Below, piece by piece: positions 61,126 to 64,000 of a stretch of DNA of 64,000 nt (position 1 is the first letter of the stretch; each line of letters opens with the position of its first letter). The DNA is from Manduca sexta. Lineage: Eukaryota > Arthropoda > Insecta > Lepidoptera > Sphingidae. Under the pieces are notes generated by a model. That model had not been told where the DNA came from, searched no databases, and saw only the letters and a list, made by a program, of their open reading frames with translations. The position numbers and the translations under genes are program-made. The stretch lies in the NCBI RefSeq assembly GCF_014839805.1, contig NC_051142.1, positions 16,896,589-16,960,588 of the forward strand. The letters run 5' to 3'.

Positions 61126-64000
61126 TTACTTGACGCGTTTCTGCTGCCTTTGGCGGTAAATATCGTTGACTGGAGGCGCCACCCCAAGCTCGTCGTCGTC
61201 GGAATCGTCTCCCGCTTTCCTTCTGCGGGCCTGTTGACAATATTAGTGAGGGATAAAGTCTTGACAACATTTTGAAAAAGTAACATTGACAACAACACTA
61301 CATACTAATGTTAAAATATTAACCCAGCAAGCGAGTGCGTTAACTATCGATTGTGCCGATTATATCGATTATCGATATTATCTCTACTATAAATATTAAT
61401 GCAAATTTTTTTTCATAGCAAACATTTTGTTTCGCTATAGGTTTTCTTTTTTTTTATTACTACTATTGGGTTATACAATATACCTTGCTGGCTACTGTGG
61501 TGATGCCCTCGTCATCAACTATCCAATGTACTGATCGTGCTAAGTCGAACAGCTTCGTGTCACACCCGTTCTCTTGCGTTGGCGCTGGCGCTGTGGAACA
61601 AAAGAAAATAAGACATTGTTAACAATAGATTGCACAAATATCGATTAAATTATAAAAGGCTGTTGACATATGCACACGTTTCCCAAAGGAAAGTTGTTGG
61701 TGTTATGGAGGATGAATATACGTTGAGACGTGTTGATGCTTTTAGGGTCTTTATTAAACTGCACTCATAATACTAACTTCATACTATATATTACAAAACT
61801 TTACATACTAAGTACACACACTATAGTTGGCTTATCTAAGAGGCTATATCAACTGCATCTACCGCCTGTCACTTGTGTAGATGAATGTATTATTATTTTT
61901 TTTAAACCTATTATAATAATATATATATTTTTCAATCTATGCCAGGGTTAGCATAATAGACTTGCTAATTAAGCTGATCAATAGTATAGAATATACTTAC
62001 GTTTGTCAGGCAATGAGATCCTGTTGAACAGCTGCATTAGCCTGTCGACCGCCACGAACGGGCCCCTGTAGCACGACGGAGGCGGCATGAGCGTGCAGAG
62101 GTGCGCAGCCGCAGGGGGCATCGGGAATGTACCGCCTGGGAAAACAGTGTTCATTATATACATATTATCACGCCCTTTAGAAAGATTTATATCTCGGCAG
62201 CTATGTTATTTCGGATGTTATTTGGGGCAAGATAATGTGTGAAAAAGTAGAAATGAAATCTTTATTTAATTTTGCTGGAAAATAATTATGTCCTCGATGC
62301 GGAATGGGCTCGTATACAAAGCAGTTAAATTTAAATGGTTATACGCGTACCAGGTATAGGGTGTTCGCCGGGTAGTGGGTTCATTTTCGGCTTATAAGGT
62401 ATCATCTGACTGATGTCTGGTCGGGCTATGTCCTTATTGGGGTCATTGTCTCTGCAAAATAAAATATTATGTTGTATATTTTAAGCGTAAAATTGTGGGT
62501 GGTTTTGTGTAATCGCTAAGTAATTCAATCTACATATATAATCTGCAAAGTACAGTATCAACACAAGGTTCAAAGAAAAAATATAACAAATAAGGAGGAA
62601 AGATGGTCGTACTTTTGTCCCAATATGACTGCAGCCAGTTCAGGTGATATTCCTGCTAGTGGACCGCCGAGAGCCCACGATTTGTTCGACATTGACGCCA
62701 CCTAAAACAAAACCGTAATACGAACTTCAGCAACCGATAACCAACTTCATTAAAATATCGATCTATATTATAACACTGGATGATTTATCAAACCAAGATG
62801 TAACACTAAAAAAAAACAAAAGGACCGGACAGTATCAAATTTACTTACCTCTGTATATCCAATGGACTTCAATTCGGCTATACTACACGGGTAAAGGTCC
62901 AAGAACTTGTACCTGTCGACCAGTTGCGCCGTCTCTTTACCCTCGAACTCTTTAATCTATGACAAAAAAAATTATAGCTTTTGCATATGATGCAAGAATA
63001 TTCGTTATTGTTAAAAATGTAATGTGTCAGAGACAAGGGGATTCATAGACGACAAATACACCCAACAGTCATTTATGTTGTAGGTGTTGAGTTAAGGGAG
63101 CTTTATATCACTTACGCACAAAGCAACTATGAGCAAAACATAAACATTAATCAAAAGAGCAGAGATTGAAATCAATTGAATGAACGCCAACTGTTTCACT
63201 ATAAAATCCGTGTAGTCTTTCGTGAATGGATAACGTACCTTTTCGAGCACAGCCTGCCTCCGCTTCTCGACCTTCACAATACTGACCAAGTCACCAATAT
63301 TGGACTCAAACTCCAGAAACCTGTTCCATATATCCACAGAGCTCTCCGGCTTCAAGCTGCCTGAAGAGAGAACACGCTCGAACAGCACTCGGGTGTTGTT
63401 GTCCTCTGGATAGAAGGGAATGATATCGTATAGTGAAGAAAGATGATTGGCAATAGTCGAGGAACAGATGAAGATCGAACTTAGTTTATTTATTTGGGAA
63501 ACAAACAGAACAAATGATGACTAAAAATAAATGAATGTAAATTAAGGTTCTTAATTAGTTGTATGCTTAGGAACTGACCTATGTTCAGCAGTGAACTGAT
63601 ACATTCTTACAATGATGATAATGATGAAGACGGGGTCAACTCAGTTTCAAGGTAAAACTAGATGTAATATTGACTGCTGTAGATAAATTTTCTTAACAAA
63701 ACAATCTTACAATCTTGAGCATGTCTATATAGTAAAGTTATTTAAAGAGAATATAAGTGTTTTATATCTAAACTAGATGTTGCTCACGCCTTTGCCCGCG
63801 TGAAAAGCCTTTCCTGTTATGAAAGTTTCTACAACACTGTTCCGAACACCACCCTTAATGCAAATGGCGGCGAACTACACTCTCATACTACTAAGTATAG
63901 TGCAGTCCAAATAAATCTCGTTTCCTACACTTCCTAAAATACTACCTACCACTACCTTAAATACTCACCGTTAAGATGCGATAAATAGTCAATATAGCAC
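61126..64000 (-). CDS. CSTF3: cleavage stimulation factor subunit 3 (CstF-77, suppressor of forked), C-terminal part
   Basis: Eight exons from right to left: 63969-64000 (cut by the window edge), 63239-63405, 62849-62956, 62613-62701, 62351-62451, 62001-62135, 61484-61590, 61126-61230. All are in phase, giving about 280 residues. The first part ([42 protein letters not shown]) is the end of the HAT-repeat domain used for dimerisation. Next come [21 protein letters not shown], then a proline-rich region with [18 protein letters not shown] and [15 protein letters not shown], which in the family contacts CstF-64 and other cleavage factors. The C-terminus has an acidic patch (DDSDDDE) and ends RQRQQKRVK. 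Members act in the nucleus in recognising the GU-rich element downstream of poly(A) sites. The human protein has roughly 700 residues, so over half lies outside the window. Confidence 0.95.

Overview
The window looks like nuclear DNA of an insect, most likely a moth or butterfly. It is AT-rich, its genes are split into many short exons with GT-AG introns, and the predicted proteins resemble insect housekeeping proteins. The intergenic DNA carries tRNA-derived SINEs, RTE and jockey/CR1-like LINE remains, a Helitron-like element and MITEs of types I associate with Lepidoptera. The order-level call is inference from repeat types and was not checked against a database.

Left part (1 to about 35 kb): almost no protein-coding sequence. 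The one strong coding candidate is a 47-codon first exon on the minus strand (17228-17368), with a CpG-rich block behind it; its gene would run leftward. The other sequence there is decayed repeats: SINE copies (8.2, 9.2-9.4, 14.7, 21.3, 28.4 kb), an RTE tail (20.6 kb), a 2.7 kb PIF/Harbinger-type transposon with perfect 20-bp inverted ends (23507-26200), a Helitron-like element (30.8 kb), several hairpin MITEs and two tandem duplications.

Middle (35.3-40.0 kb): a nearly complete non-LTR retrotransposon. ORF1 starts with a PHD-type zinc finger and ORF2 has an endonuclease and a reverse transcriptase with an intact YADD. Its 5' half is broken by several frameshifts while the RT half is open. 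A SINE with a perfect 12-bp target-site duplication follows. From 41 to 48.4 kb I see only diverged repeats and one possible untranslated first exon.

Right part (48.6-64 kb): three conserved genes packed closely. The kanadaptin gene (SLC4A1AP; plus strand, 10 exons) meets NDUFS2/ND-49 of mitochondrial complex I (minus strand, 10 exons) tail to tail, with stop codons about 370 bp apart. CSTF3/su(f), the CstF-77 subunit of the mRNA 3'-end cleavage machinery, follows on the minus strand and runs off the right edge, so only its C-terminal 8 exons are present. All exon joins were worked out by hand from splice sites and reading phase. The kanadaptin exon 6 is one base short of the frame required by its neighbours.

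I found no gene cluster, CRISPR array or obviously new multi-gene system. The most notable points are the kanadaptin frame break, the unassigned first exon at 17.3 kb, and the nested inverted ends of the Harbinger-type element.
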